Positions 1 through 10,417 of a DNA stretch of 44,886 nucleotides are shown piece by piece; position 1 is the first letter of the stretch; every line of letters begins with the position of its first letter. The stretch is taken from positions 1 through 44,886 of the forward strand of contig JAOALB010000260.1 in the NCBI GenBank assembly GCA_025331125.1. The letters run 5' to 3'. The translations under genes were made by a program, and so were the position numbers. Under the pieces are notes generated by a model that searched no databases, was not told where the DNA came from, and saw only the letters and a list, made by a program, of their open reading frames with translations. This DNA comes from Mycogone perniciosa. Taxonomy: Eukaryota; Ascomycota; Sordariomycetes; Hypocreales; Hypocreaceae.

Positions 1-1202
1 GCTAGTCAAGAGGTTGTGAATTTTGGTGAGTAGGCACCCAAAAGGTGGGGTACCTGTAGATGTAGGAGGGAAGCTTGTATATATCTCTAGTAGAGGCAGT
101 AATTTACTAGGATAATTGTTAGGATATAAGTATTAGGGCTCGATATTATAATACTTATAAAGCGAGGAAGATAAACGTCTAAACGGTTAAAAGATTATTA
201 TGGTTTGCTAAATTGATAGTTTTGTTTCGCCTGAAAGCCTATTAATTAGCTATGACTAAAATAATAGCTTTATAATAAACCTATATTATTTTAAGTAATT
301 TCTGGTAGAGAGAGGCTATGAATATTTCCAGCCAATCTCTTTATAGGCGTATATGAACAACTAGCAAAACACTGAGTATAAAAGCCTGAATATCTAAGAT
401 GGATACTGGAGTGAGCGACTTAAGTTTATTTAAAAGTTTAGAAGTTTACCGCTAAGTTTCCTTAATCCCTTTTTTATTTAGATAGTATATAGTATTGTAA
501 GTAACTGCACCTAATCTAAGTATAAGGCAGAGTACTCGGTATTGTTTAACTCTATATTGAACCTGCTACTAAATGGCAGGCATATTATTTACTGTGGTAA
601 GTATAAGTATAAGATATAGTGGCAGAACTGTCTCTTTAAACCGCGATAAAAAAAGACCTTGCCGCGATATTATTTAAAGGGGCAGGCGCTAATAATTAAA
701 GACCTGCAGCAGCTGAGCTTAAATCTTTGCTTAGGTAAGGAGTAAAATATGTATATTGAGGGCGCTGGAGGATTTTATGTTAGAAATTCTTTTCGCTGAG
801 TGGAAATGACAGGTAATTCTTTTTATAATTATAAGAGAAGAAACTTAGGTTGGCTATTTAACGCTTTAATATATTCCTAGTGTTAATTGATTTTTTCCTT
901 AGGTTGGTGGGATGGTAAGCTGAGTCCCTACCTTTAACTTTTAAAAAGAATGTACTACCTATAGTGTTAGATTGAGGACTCCTGCCGACGATATAAGAGG
1001 TCTGTAGACGGCAGCTGTGGTTTCACATAGTGCGATACTCCTTTCACTGCCTGGAGGCTGTGCGGGCTATGTCTTTGGTTTGTTCTTTCCGAGCTCGGCT
1101 AATACGAAACTCCCCAGTAATATCCTATTACAGTTCTCGCTAATAAGTGTATATGAAATGTGGGTATAAAAGCAAATAAAAAGAAGTTAAGAAATGTTTC
1201 TA
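1..1202. other. No gene recognised; possible C-terminal tail of the membrane-protein relic
   Basis: I see no recognisable gene in the first 1.2 kb. On the minus strand, the frame of the membrane-protein relic (1203-2031) continues past its TAA at 1203 through several more TAA/TAG codons to a TGA near 1046, giving a hydrophilic tail rich in Arg, Lys and Gln. If those codons were once Gln, the original protein ended there and not at 1203. The rest is moderately AT-rich with scattered stops in all frames. Confidence 0.4.
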
Positions 1203-2031
1203 TTATATAAGGCTTGCGGGCCTAGCTAATATTTGATTATTATTATGTAAGCCGGGATCTACTGTGCCTCGGTGTATTAACTTAAGTTGTATGACCCTAT
1301 GCGTGATATTCGCCGGCTTGATGAACACCTTGGCCAAGCGGGATTTAAGCACTGCAAGCAAAATTACGCAAAGTCCGCACTGACCCCCCAACTGCTGCTT
1401 AATCCAACCGAGCCCAGAGCCGAGAAGAAGTATCAACGCCCCTATAAAAGCAATCATACTTATCAATATTATTAATACTAAAGCCGATCTAGCTATACTT
1501 TTTTCGCTAAGGTGTCGAATACGCCTTAAAAGGATTAAGGTTATAATAGCTACACTAAAGTAAGATGCCACTGGGATGCCTTATAAGGATTTAACTCTAG
1601 ATCCAGTTAACTGCCAGATACTAACCCCAATCATTCTACTGTAAAGAATAATAACCCCTAAAATGACAAGTCTCTTTATTATCTGCAGCAAGGGGTATAT
1701 AATCTCGATAATCTGCATTATATCAGCAATGATTTTTTAAGCTGTAAGTATAAAAGAATACCTTAACAATACTAATAAAGAGTATAGTAACTCCTTTCTA
1801 TGCAGTTAGGTATAGATAACTAAGAAAGGCAGGAAGATCTCCTGTTCTAGAAGATCTAAACAAAACAGCTAATATAATCCCAGATATAGAGAGGAGACCG
1901 GTAATTAGAACTAAAGCCTAATCTAGATGGGTTTTTTGCTTTTTAGGTAGAATTGTCGAACTAAGGTGCAGGATAAGGAAGGTTGTTGTCCCACTGAATA
2001 TAATTGCAGCCTTGATAATCTAAGAAGGCAT
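1203..2031 (-). pseudogene. Polytopic membrane protein relic, unit A (unrecognised family)
   Basis: The frame starts at ATG 2029-2031 and reads toward lower coordinates. It encodes several hydrophobic segments separated by short charged loops, so it was probably a multi-pass membrane protein. A 49-nt intron (1713-1761) fits fungal rules: GTATTC donor, GCTGAT branch-like site and TGCAG acceptor. Removing it joins IVK to IIEIIYPL in one frame. Downstream the last 122 codons (1203-1571) are uninterrupted and carry the signature LGWIKQQLGGQCGL. In-frame TAG/TAA codons occur after MPS, LD, TA and SL. A paralog with the same intron position and the same QQ(L/F)GGQC motif lies at 7147-7880. It faces away from the plus-strand relic starting at 2584, with about 550 bp between them. 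I do not recognise the family. Calling it a receptor-like 7-TM protein would be a guess. Confidence 0.6.
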
Positions 2032-2583
2032 AACTTTAGTCTGCTGATACGCTATATAGAAAATAAATAATTTAAAATAGAATTTAAGTTATTAGAAGTG
2101 GGAATATAATAAGTAGGAGAGAGTTAAAGATATATTATAAAAGTAAGCAGATGAAATATATAGAATTTATAAACGACCACCTATAGGTGTTCTAACATTT
2201 CTAAGTACATTTATATAAAGATAGGAGGTAATTAAGGAAAATACTGTGTGCAATACTTTAGGGCATGGGAGAAGAGGAAACTAACTGGGATGCAAGTTCG
2301 CTGTCGGATAAAAGGACCTGGATCCAGAGAGGACCTGAATCTGTTAGATCCACCCTCTAGACTTAAAGAAACTGCTTTAAGCATAATATTGCTTTTATGG
2401 ATTATTTTAGGACTAGCAGGGTAAGCCCTTTATACCCACTAACTGGCTCTGTAGGCAGGCGGGCGCCTGCCGTTAGATTAGTTCACCTAAAAAATAAAAG
2501 TGGGCATCTATATATAGGTATATAATATAAATACGCTAGCCGCCTTTTGCCCTTTAAACTGCTTATTTCCCAGCGTGCTTGTA
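2032..2583. promoter_or_regulatory. Divergent intergenic region, unit A
   Basis: About 550 bp separate the divergent start codons of the membrane-protein relic and the plus-strand relic. It presumably held both promoters. I see no conserved operator or repeat in it. In particular, the palindromic element found in the matching interval of unit B (8495-8576) is absent here. Confidence 0.35.
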
Positions 2584-3918
2584 ATGGCTTTAGCTTAGGT
2601 CAGTAAAGGATTATTTATAATTTTTTATATTATGGAGTTCTTAACACAGTATCTGTAAAATAAGCCCTTTAAGGCGCTCTTTAACTAAAAAGAGGCAGTT
2701 GAATTCCTTTAAGGCCTGTATATACCGCTAAAATCTAGGAGTAGTTTAGCGGTAAACTGTAAAAAGATTAAGCGACTAACTCAACGCGATATCTATAAAG
2801 GGGACTTTCTTTTAACTTCCTTATATAAGAGGCTGACCTTAATACGTTTTGGATACATTTAATTAGTCTATGGCAATATATATTAGAATAAGACAGCCGC
2901 AGCAGATTTAAAGCCTTTCTGGAAAAAGCGCTTTAGTATAAATTAAAGTTAAAGCATTAAATTATTCTTTATAGATTTATATCCGTTTTAGTATATTAAA
3001 AGTTCAGCCAACTATATTTAATGGAATGCATTAGCGATGAAAATGTTTAGAAATTCCTTAAGCGTACCAATATATTAACCGATTACACTATAGTATATTT
3101 ATAACTTATCTATAGTAGGAAAAGGAGCACCGACTTTTGTATAAGCCTTTAGCAAGACAGATAAAAATCTAAAGGTCCTGGAGATTGCTTTTAACTTATT
3201 GACTATAAGCCTTTGTTTATTCCAGGCATTCTAGATTAAATGTAAGGAGCTTTAAAAAAGATTTTTTTTCCGCTAGCTTATAAACTAATAGTACGTTAGA
3301 TGGGAAAAACGTTCTTTACTTATAGGAAAAGACTTTAATGCCGTTATAGATTATTTAGTGTCTATTGAAATCAGGAAATGGTTAGAATGCTCCCGTGCTA
3401 GATTAACAGCTAAGGCAGTGCTTGAATTTCACCAATCTTTTATATAGGGGGATAACCCCGTTTTATGCTTTACTGGCAGTAAGGGTTATAATTGGGGTGT
3501 AGCCAATGCTTAGCTGATAGGAGGACCCGGATGAAAGCGAAAGCTGAAGAAAGGCATTGCTAAGCCAAAAAAAAAATGAAGCTGGCCGGCATCTCCAACT
3601 GGTTATCTATATCACCCACATCTAGCCGGCGCCTTATATACCTGTAACTCTATAAGGGTTGCATCTCAGTTAAGAAATGCTGATATTATTCTACCACTAT
3701 CGCCGCCTACGCAGCCTGTAAACTCCTACTGGTTTTCTTTCACTAAGCCCTAAACCTCCGCGTTATCTAGTACAGCTTCAGGGGAACCATAGGTTACTAT
3801 ATGGTTATTCCAGGAAAGCGAGGATACTATTTATAGTGGAAAAGCGAATTCCCCGTTAAATACGCTTATTAACGCTGCCTAGGTATACTATGTAATTTCC
3901 GGCTCGCTGATACATTAA
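2584..3918 (+). pseudogene. Plus-strand orphan relic of unit A (paralog of 8699-10417)
   Basis: Reading starts at ATG 2584. The N-terminal part, including MEFLTQYL, aligns with IQFLQRYL of the unit B copy. A one-base indel near 2830 shifts the frame, after which LNTFWIHL matches PGLFWMLL and KHxIILYRF matches KHLIILYRF. A second shift near 3340 restores alignment at IRKWLECSRARLTAKAVLEF, equivalent to IREWLEKSGTRLAVKAILEF in unit B. Several TAA/TAG codons align with Gln in the other copy; for example D-stop near 3235 aligns with D-Gln. At least two TGA codons follow residue 330. The 49-residue tandem repeats of the B copy are missing. The end at 3918 is the first stop after the last aligned part and is uncertain. 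I do not recognise the protein family. Identity to the B copy looks around one third to 40 percent by eye. Confidence 0.6.
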
Positions 3919-4084
3919 CCTGGTGGAGGAACAGGGGACCTGCTTAAGAATTAGAATTATTTTAATCTCGGTATATACAAGACAATATTTAGTTACGACG
4001 ATCAGCAATATATAATAGAGCAGGGCCTAGTATAGAATACTATAATGCTAGTTTAGACACTATATAAAATCCCTTTTCTATTTA

Positions 4085-4646
4085 TATTATAGTGTTTTGT
4101 TACCCGTCTTCTTTATTAACTATAGTAGGTATAAGGTATCTCCCCTGGTATTCTTTAGGATGGCTGGGCGGGAGAGTAGTTGAGGGATATGTAATTTTTT
4201 GCTGTATTTGAAGGGATAAGAATGATTTCCGCATTGTATGTGATACCCTTTGATTGGGTATAATAGAATTAAGTTGCCAGGTTGAATAACAACCTAGTCG
4301 GCCTCTAATATCCTAAATACAATTCCTAAGCGATATTCCGTCTATTGCATCGATTAGTACTTATACTTGGCTGTAAGGGGGAAATAAACATTTTGCTTAA
4401 CTAATAGGGCTATTTTACTGAGTCCCTTGTCGTTACATTGCTTAAACCTGTCGGGGGCTTTCTTATTCTATATCTATTTTGCATTTGGATTTGCCTTTAT
4501 CCAGTCCTGAAAAGTTTCTAAAGCTGCCTTTTCGGCAGTGTCGAGATATAATTTGAATATCTGCTCGCTACCTACGTTACTTATATAAAGACTCCAGGCT
4601 AAAGATATCCTGGTACTGAAAAGGCGTAAGTTGCAAATACTGCTCT
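4085..4646 (-). pseudogene. Minus-strand orphan relic of unit A (paralog of 10390-11058)
   Basis: A single frame runs about 187 codons with a handful of TAA/TAG codons and no TGA. The N-terminal half contains ISNVGSEQIFK followed by a likely helix ending DWIKANPNAK, matching ISDKGGEQIFK and NWLVANLNTG in unit B. The C-terminal half contains PGNLILLYP, YSKKLHIPQ and GDTLYLL, matching PGDFIPIYP, YSKKLYIPK and GNPLYLF in unit B. Its 3' end converges on the plus-strand relic ending near 3918, as in unit B. There is no signal peptide or membrane segment that I can see. The true start may lie further upstream. The family is unrecognised. Confidence 0.55.
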
Positions 4647-5562
4647 TTAATAAATAAGAGTAGATTTACTCTTTTATTTATAGTGCTATAAATCTGTCTT
4701 TTTTCTTTTTTAACCCTTTATTTTAAGTAATTAAGGCGGTAGGCAGGTATACTTAACTGGGCCTAAAGTTTTAGATTTCGGCCAGTTATATAATTTATTA
4801 TAGCGGGGCAAGATAAATTTAAGGTTTAGTAACTGGTGTATAAAAAAGATTGACTGTAAAACAGCTTTCCCTGTAAATGCTGAAAAGGTAAAATAAGCTT
4901 AGAATAATATAAATATTATAATAATATTTTTCTACTTATTTTTAAGCTTAATATATAGCAGTTTTTAGAGGTATATCCCTTTTATAGTCCTGCTTTTTTT
5001 GCATACTGGTTATCTGTAGTCTATAAGTATAGTGCGTATATTATAAAGCGGGCATTTCTGCCTTACTATAAGAATAATTGCCTTATAATTGCTAAGTACT
5101 AGATAATATTGGGTTTTGGCCTAACTGAAATGGGTAATAAAAACTATTATATAACACCTAACATTAAATGCATTAGGCATCGACATTACCATTAACCCCG
5201 CTAAACTTTTAAGTCTAACGAAAAAAGTTTAAAGAAATAAAACGTGTGTTTTAGCTAGATTAGAAATTATACTCAGCAGAATGTTTGCGAACTTAACTTT
5301 TCTTTTTCTTAATCTATTCTAATAAGTGAAGGGCTACTTATATAAGACTTTAACTATACAGAACAGGATATTATATATAAAATATTGGTCTGGTTAACAG
5401 CTAATTAAAATGAAAAATGGATTGCTTTGCTAAGTATAAGTGGTATTAAGGTCGTCTCGAATAGACTTGAAGAGAGCTAGGTTATCTCGAAGGGTGTTAA
5501 AGAGCGTTGGAATGGACGCAAATGGTGCTAAGCTATCTCTAATAGAACTAAAAAGGGTAAGG
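4647..5562. other. Intergenic region with no recognised gene
   Basis: About 0.9 kb without a feature I can support. Stops are dense in all frames. The minus strand of 5440-5640 can be read as a short run of ten-residue repeats built on (I/L)RDxLxLFxS, but this competes with the frame of the coiled-coil relic that ends at 5563. Confidence 0.35.
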
Positions 5563-6776
5563 TCATCTCGAATATTCCTAAGAGCCTGGTGCTATTGTTT
5601 AAGTTTATGCTTTAAACTGGCCAATATCGAGTTCTTGTAGTCGAGAGGGATAAGGTAGATATATACGACTTTATGATTACTGCGCGATATAGATTAAATA
5701 AAGCGATTATTTGTTAAAAGGGGATACTGGTTTAGCCTAAGACGCTGAGTAGGTTTAGGCTCTTTATGAATAAAGGTTTATATTTGTAATAGTATATACT
5801 GTACTATAAAATGTTGAAATTAAGATGGAATGCTACTATAAAGAATTAAACTGCGGTAGTATAATGTAAAACTATCTATTTTAGCAAACCCCCCTCTTAT
5901 TGGAAAACTTAGTTATGTAGTTAGCTTGATTACTTTGCAGAAGATTGGGGGCCTAGAATTGTGCTTGATTTTTCGCTCCTCCTTTTATCCTTATTCGATT
6001 CTTTTCCTGCCATTTTATTATAGAAACAGAACGCTGTGCGTTCTGTTTTACCTCACGTTATATTACAGGTTCCCTTGTATATATATTTTTGCTTATTTCC
6101 AATAACTAGACCGATGTTGTCTGATACCTTTTTAGTCCCACTATTGTTAAGATGTCGTTTTATGCTATCCTTTCGTTTATCAGTTTATGTATTTTCTCGT
6201 TTTGCTACTATAATACTCTCCCTTTTAAGGTGTATGCGCCATTTAAACGCTTAAGTAAACACTTTAAATCCTCTAAATTCCTCTATTCTTCTTAGTCTAT
6301 AAGCGAAGGATTATATTTGCTAAAACCCTGTTAATTGCATTCCTTAACTAAAGCATTACTTTTTTTTAAGGAGACTTTTAAGGGCTATTCGCATTTGCAT
6401 AATCTTTCCGGGATATTTTTCATTATAGTAGAGGCATTCCTTATTCTATTTAAGCTTTTAAATAGCTCTCGGTTTTAGTCTTTAGACCTAGCGTAAAGGC
6501 TTAAAGTTTACTATTATTTTCTTAAAGGTTTTACTAGTCCGATTATATCTTTTACAGCGGCTATTAAACTCTCTATAGTTATACTATCGAGTATAGAAGT
6601 AAGATACTTTAATAAATTATAAATGAGATCTAGTGATTAAATCTCTGCTGTTTATTTCCTCGCTTATAATAAGATTGCGTAATAGTACGCTTCGATTATT
6701 GGCGCAGAATGCGCTTAATTAAAATTGGCAGATAAGCCCGCACTTTTACCTTTGACTGTTGCTTATAATTAGTTGC
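5563..6776 (-). pseudogene. Coiled-coil-like relic (unrecognised)
   Basis: One minus-strand frame stays in register for about 400 codons, from roughly 6776 to a TGA at 5563-5565. It is interrupted only by TAA and TAG codons, about half each. Read with those as Gln, the middle part (about 6560-6110) is charged and heptad-like, with pieces such as ELFKSLNRIRNAS, LEDLKCLLKRLNG and EKIHKLINERIA. A more basic segment (KWQEKNRIRIKGG) and a Gln/Ser/Tyr-rich tail follow. In-frame stops fall where Gln would suit a coiled coil, and the one Trp codon seen is intact. That pattern fits CAA/CAG to TAA/TAG mutation of the coding strand. The N-terminus is not defined. Known fungal proteins with such helices include N-terminal domains of STAND/NLR proteins, but I see no motif that proves this. 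Confidence 0.45.
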
Positions 6777-7146
6777 CCCTTTATCCTTCCACCTAGGGAA
6801 AAATACATTATTAGCTTAACTGAAACTGTTAATACAGGCCAGAGACTTATATTATATTTGCTTTTATATATATTTATCCTATTATAAGCCATTTATTAAT
6901 AAGAGGTATAATATATTAGGCGAAAATGCAAGTTTAAAATACAGTTAAACTATCTCAAGTATCTCCTCCCTTTAAAATACTGAAATAGTTAGGCTTCTAT
7001 ATCTTAGTCCCTTAATATTACCACTATGCCCAGGAACTAAAAGAGCTATTACTGACTGTTAAGTTCCCAGCCTGTATAGAACTAGAATATTTTCTGGAAT
7101 TATGCGTATATATTTCTAAAGAAGTGTTCTATATCTGCTTAGCTCG
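6777..7146. other. Intergenic region; possible C-terminal tail of the unit B membrane relic
   Basis: There is no independent gene. The minus-strand frame of the membrane relic (7147-7880) continues beyond its TAA at 7147 through further TAA/TAG codons to a TGA near 6966. This would add a Ser/Asn-rich hydrophilic tail comparable in character with the one seen downstream of the unit A copy. Confidence 0.35.
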
Positions 7147-7880
7147 TTAAAGGGCAGGACTATTAATGCCAAGACAACATTGACCACCAAATTGTTGCTA
7201 GATTAAACCGAGCTCGGCGCTTGTCAAAAGCAGAGATAAACCTATAAATACTGCGAAAAAGGCTATTCCAACTATAAGTAAACGTGTGCAAGGTGGTCGA
7301 GAATCTGTCGGTTATGTCTTAGCCCAGGCTGCTCCCATTAAAGTCAGGACGGATACGCTGAAATGAGATATTCCAGGGACAGCCTATAAGCCCTCAATGC
7401 CTGATTAGTGTAGCTGCCAGATTCCCACTTTAATTAAAGTAGTATATAAAGCTAGGAAACCTCTACTAATATATCCCTGCTTTCCTAGGAAATAACTTTT
7501 AATAAGCGGGAAAATAATTTCGATAATCTATAATATATTAAGGAAGACTATACTATTTAGGATATAAGAATATACTTTAATAATATTAAGTGATAGTAGA
7601 GTAGACCCCTTTTATATAATAAAGCAGGGGTAAGTAAGATTATAATAGGTAAGCTTTATTTTAATAATTAAAAAGGTAACAGTAAAAGTAAGTCTAGTGA
7701 GAGTAAAGAGGCAGCAGCTTAGTATAAGTATATAGTCTTGACGAGTTACGTAATGTTGCCCTTTTGGCTTAGTCCTCTAATAAATATAGAAAATCAGAAA
7801 TGCTATAGTGACAGGAAATATAATCCCTGCTTTAATAGCCTCGCCGTAAGTGATTTTATGGTGTATGTTGAGAGCGGTAA
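7147..7880 (-). pseudogene. Polytopic membrane protein relic, unit B
   Basis: This is the paralog of the relic at 1203-2031. The first visible exon contains AIKAGIIFPVTIAFLIF, aligned with IIKAAIIFSGTTTFLIL of unit A, then further hydrophobic stretches. A 48-nt intron (7528-7575, GTATAT...TTATAG) sits at exactly the same place as in unit A: exon 1 ends NIIK and exon 2 begins IIEIIFPL. The C-terminal part carries LGLI-stop-QQFGGQC against LGWIKQQLGGQC. Two in-frame stops (before KG and after GL) fall at the same aligned positions in both copies, once TAG and once TAA. The start codon is not clear; no ATG is in frame close to the first aligned residue, so a lost start or another intron is possible. 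The family is unrecognised. Confidence 0.55.
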
Positions 7881-8494
7881 GCCTAGGCAGCCAGTAGAGT
7901 GGGAGCTTTGGTGTAAATGTGTAAGGCAACTAAAACGCCTCGCAGCCGGGTTATCATTGATATATTTAGCTCCCAGATCACTAAAAGCAAATAAATTGGA
8001 TAAATAAACCCGTCATAATCTACGAAATATTGGAATACAGCTAAGTATCGCTGCTGGCTAAATATTGGCTTCTATTACGACTTATCTCTTTGATATTGGC
8101 AAGATACGTCTGAAGTAGACCTGGCCGGTTGACTAATTGGTGAGAATGGCGCAACGAGATATATAATCTCTTTAATAAAATAAACGGTTATTGAAGTCAC
8201 TAACAGTTAATGGTATATAGCCTTTATGGCTGTATTTTATTAAGTAATATCCGTACTACGTTATCGGTGGGGAATCTACCGCAGACAGGCTTTATTAACG
8301 TTAAAGAGTTAGGCCATTTAGATACTCTATGTAAATTTCGAACAGCTAGGCTATATCTTAATGGCTTTTTTTTTAAATAGATCTTGATCTGTCATTTAAT
8401 TGTGGATGGGAGGGAGAGTTATTGTAGCTCGCTTACAACCTTAGCTGGGAATATAAGTATGGGATATAACATAAGGCTTAGCAGGGAAGGGGAA
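7881..8494. promoter_or_regulatory. Divergent intergenic region, unit B
   Basis: This interval lies between the divergent membrane relic and the plus-strand relic starting at 8699. It is longer than the unit A counterpart and contains the left flank of the palindromic element. The stretch at about 8440-8494, with AGCTGGGAATATAAG and ATAAGGCTTAGCAGGGA, recurs in inverted orientation beside the second palindrome near 15194-15250. No promoter motif can be singled out. Confidence 0.35.
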
Positions 8495-8576
8495 GGTCTA
8501 TACAGCTATTCCTAAAATGATTGCAATAATAAAATATTTTGTCGTTGCAATCATTTTAGGAATAGCTGTGTAGACC
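8495..8576. repeat. Palindromic (hairpin) element, copy 1
   Basis: Two 32-nt arms, 8495-8526 and 8545-8576, are reverse complements with one mismatch. They surround an 18-nt loop whose core AAAATATTTT is itself palindromic. The arms contain GCTATTCCTAAAATGATTGC and begin/end GGTCTA/TAGACC. A second copy lies at 15106-15193, and homology between the copies extends into one flank in inverted orientation. The form suggests a MITE-like foldback element without coding capacity, but I cannot tie the ends to a known transposase. CpA dinucleotides survive in the arms, as expected for a repeat too short to trigger RIP. Confidence 0.75.
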
Positions 8577-8698
8577 CTCCCTTTAGGCCCTGTGATATGT
8601 ATGAGTGATGAGTGATGAGGATGGTTATTTTGCCGCAGCCTATGCTTTCTTATTATCTCTTTGCCATTTTTATGCCTGTTTACTTATCGCTTACTAAA

Positions 8699-10417
8699 AT
8701 GTCGATTTAAGACGATAGAAGACCTTTTACTATTGCTGCTGCCATTTAGTTTTTGCAGCGCTATCTGCAAGATACTGATTTTGAAATAATTCTGAGGGAC
8801 AATAACGCTGTGACGTTTCTTCGGATTCCTCTTCTGACATTGAAGGCTAAGTCTATATAAAATGGCCATAAAAATCCCTATAGAAAACGCGGAACAGTTT
8901 AAAAAATTAAGGAATTTAAAGTCTTAGAAGATATTACCTTAACGTTATTAATATGGACAACGAATCCTGGTTTATTCTGGATGTTGTTAATTGATATATA
9001 ATAGCTAGTGCCAGAGAAAAGCGTTAAAGAGAACCTCTACACCTTCCTATTAAATGCTGTTTAGATAGAATCTCGACTTAAGCATTTAATTATTCTTTAC
9101 AGATTCATTTGCGTTTTGGCCTATTAAACCTTCGCACAATTATATATATCGAAGCAGATTAGAAAGTATAATGTGGAGGAGTTTTTTAAGAGCGCCAGTA
9201 TATTAGCGGAATATATACAGTTATATATAAATCTTTTTTATAGTGGGCGTCAGCGCAAAATGTTCTGCTAGAAGCTCTAGTCTTATAGTGATGGTGCTGG
9301 CAGTAACAATGTTAATTATAGGCTGTTATTCGTTTTTGCGATTCCGGATCAAATATAAAAAACCTCACACTTTAATTAGCGTTTTGGCTAACAATGCATG
9401 CCAAGATAGGATAATCGCAATATGCTTAATAGCAAAGACTTGGATAATGCTGTAAGCCATCTCAAATCTCAGGGTATTAGAGAATGGTTAGAGAAGTCTG
9501 GGACTAGATTAGCAGTAAAAGCTATTTTGGAGTTCTATTAACTACTTATCTAGGCCGAGGACGACACTCTATCTCTCACTATTCAGCAATAATAAAAAGG
9601 CAAACGGAAATAAATAACTGAGAGGGATCTGGGATAAGAGTCGCAAAAGGTTGCTATACCAGGACGTAAACGCCTATAGGCTGCGACGCTAAACGATGTT
9701 TCTCTCATTTAATCTTCTGCCAGTGTCTCAGGAGCAGATAGCATTATCGAAACTAGCCCACCTCTAAAAAATGCAGAGCCTACGCTGAGGTCGCAATATT
9801 AGTCTACAGTTGACTCAAACCAGTCACTGCATGAAAATTCGCCGGCAGTTACATAAGGGTTCTACTGTGGCCCTTTTAGCACGTCGAATAGCGGGGAAGA
9901 ATGTTCCGCCTTTAACAGCCAGGTACAGGCTGCAACTGAAGTTTTCTATATGAACACTGATTCAGCTGGTCAGGAAGAAGGCAGTATGAATACTAATGGT
10001 ATCTTCTACTTGCCTATTAACTTACCTATTGAGTCGGCTCAGCCAGAGCTGTGGCCTTGCAATTTGCCTTAAGTGAGCCATATAAACACCGAATTGGCAC
10101 CTTAGGAAGCAGGTTGCAAGGAGAACATCAATATACCCAACAATGAAGTCTTCTACTTGCCTGTTAACTTGCCTATTAACTCGGCTTAGCCAGAGCTGTA
10201 GCACTGCAATTTGCCTTAAGTGAGCTATATGAATACCGAGCTGGCTCCCTAGGAAGCAGGTTGCAAGGAGAATATTAATGATGGTTTTAGCTGGTTATTG
10301 GGAAATGGAAGGGAAAACTCGCTTATATTAGCTTAGAAAATATTAATTAGCTGTTTAATAATGTTATCTATGTACTAGGGAATTTGTGTTTTTGTTAGCT
10401 TAGGAAGAGCCCTTTAA
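8699..10417 (+). pseudogene. Plus-strand orphan relic of unit B with 49-residue tandem repeats
   Basis: One frame runs from ATG 8699 (context AAAATGTCG) to TAA 10415-10417, 573 codons, with no frameshift and no TGA but about 32 internal TAA/TAG codons. Unit A (2584-3918) provides the comparison: KHLIILYRF, a C-rich middle, AIPDQ, and IREWLEKSGTRLAVKAILEF all have counterparts. Aligned Gln codons in one copy are often TAA/TAG in the other. After residue 300 the sequence is polar and Ser/Gln-rich, then come tandem repeats of 49 residues (9955-10285) containing FYLPxNLPI, PELW and ELAP-stop-EAGC. No membrane segment or known catalytic motif is evident, so the function is unknown. Its 3' end overlaps the convergent minus-strand relic by a few tens of bases. 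Confidence 0.65.
9955..10285 (+). repeat. 147-bp tandem repeat inside the unit B orphan
   Basis: Two full or nearly full units start at 10002 (TCTTCTACTTGCC) and 10149, a period of 147 bp or 49 codons, so the frame is kept. A partial copy of the unit's end precedes them at about 9955-10001. Comparing units is informative: GCTCAG in unit 1 is GCTTAG in unit 2, and CTGTGG in unit 1 is CTGTAG in unit 2. One TAG therefore derives from a Gln codon and one from a Trp codon. The repeats are absent from the unit A paralog. Confidence 0.8.

Noticed and set aside
1287..1475. 62-codon plus-strand frame
   Set aside because: Antisense to the uninterrupted hydrophobic frame of the unit A membrane relic.
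5440..5640. 66-codon plus-strand frame
   Set aside because: Antisense to the minus-strand coiled-coil relic and to a minus-strand (I/L)RDxL repeat reading; the plus translation is Arg/Ser-rich without features.
6036..6254. 72-codon hydrophobic plus-strand frame
   Set aside because: Antisense shadow of the charged coiled-coil relic at 5563-6776.
7738..8007. 89-codon plus-strand frame
   Set aside because: Antisense of the first exon of the unit B membrane relic, whose minus-strand frame aligns with unit A.
8684..8869. 61-codon minus-strand frame
   Set aside because: Antisense to the N-terminal part of the unit B orphan starting at 8699.
9243..9455. 70-codon plus-strand frame
   Set aside because: Lies in another frame of the unit B orphan; the paralog alignment supports the frame that begins at 8699.
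10022..10204. 60-codon minus-strand frame with RVNRQVNRQV
   Set aside because: Antisense shadow of the 147-bp coding repeat; its internal repetition is inherited from that repeat.
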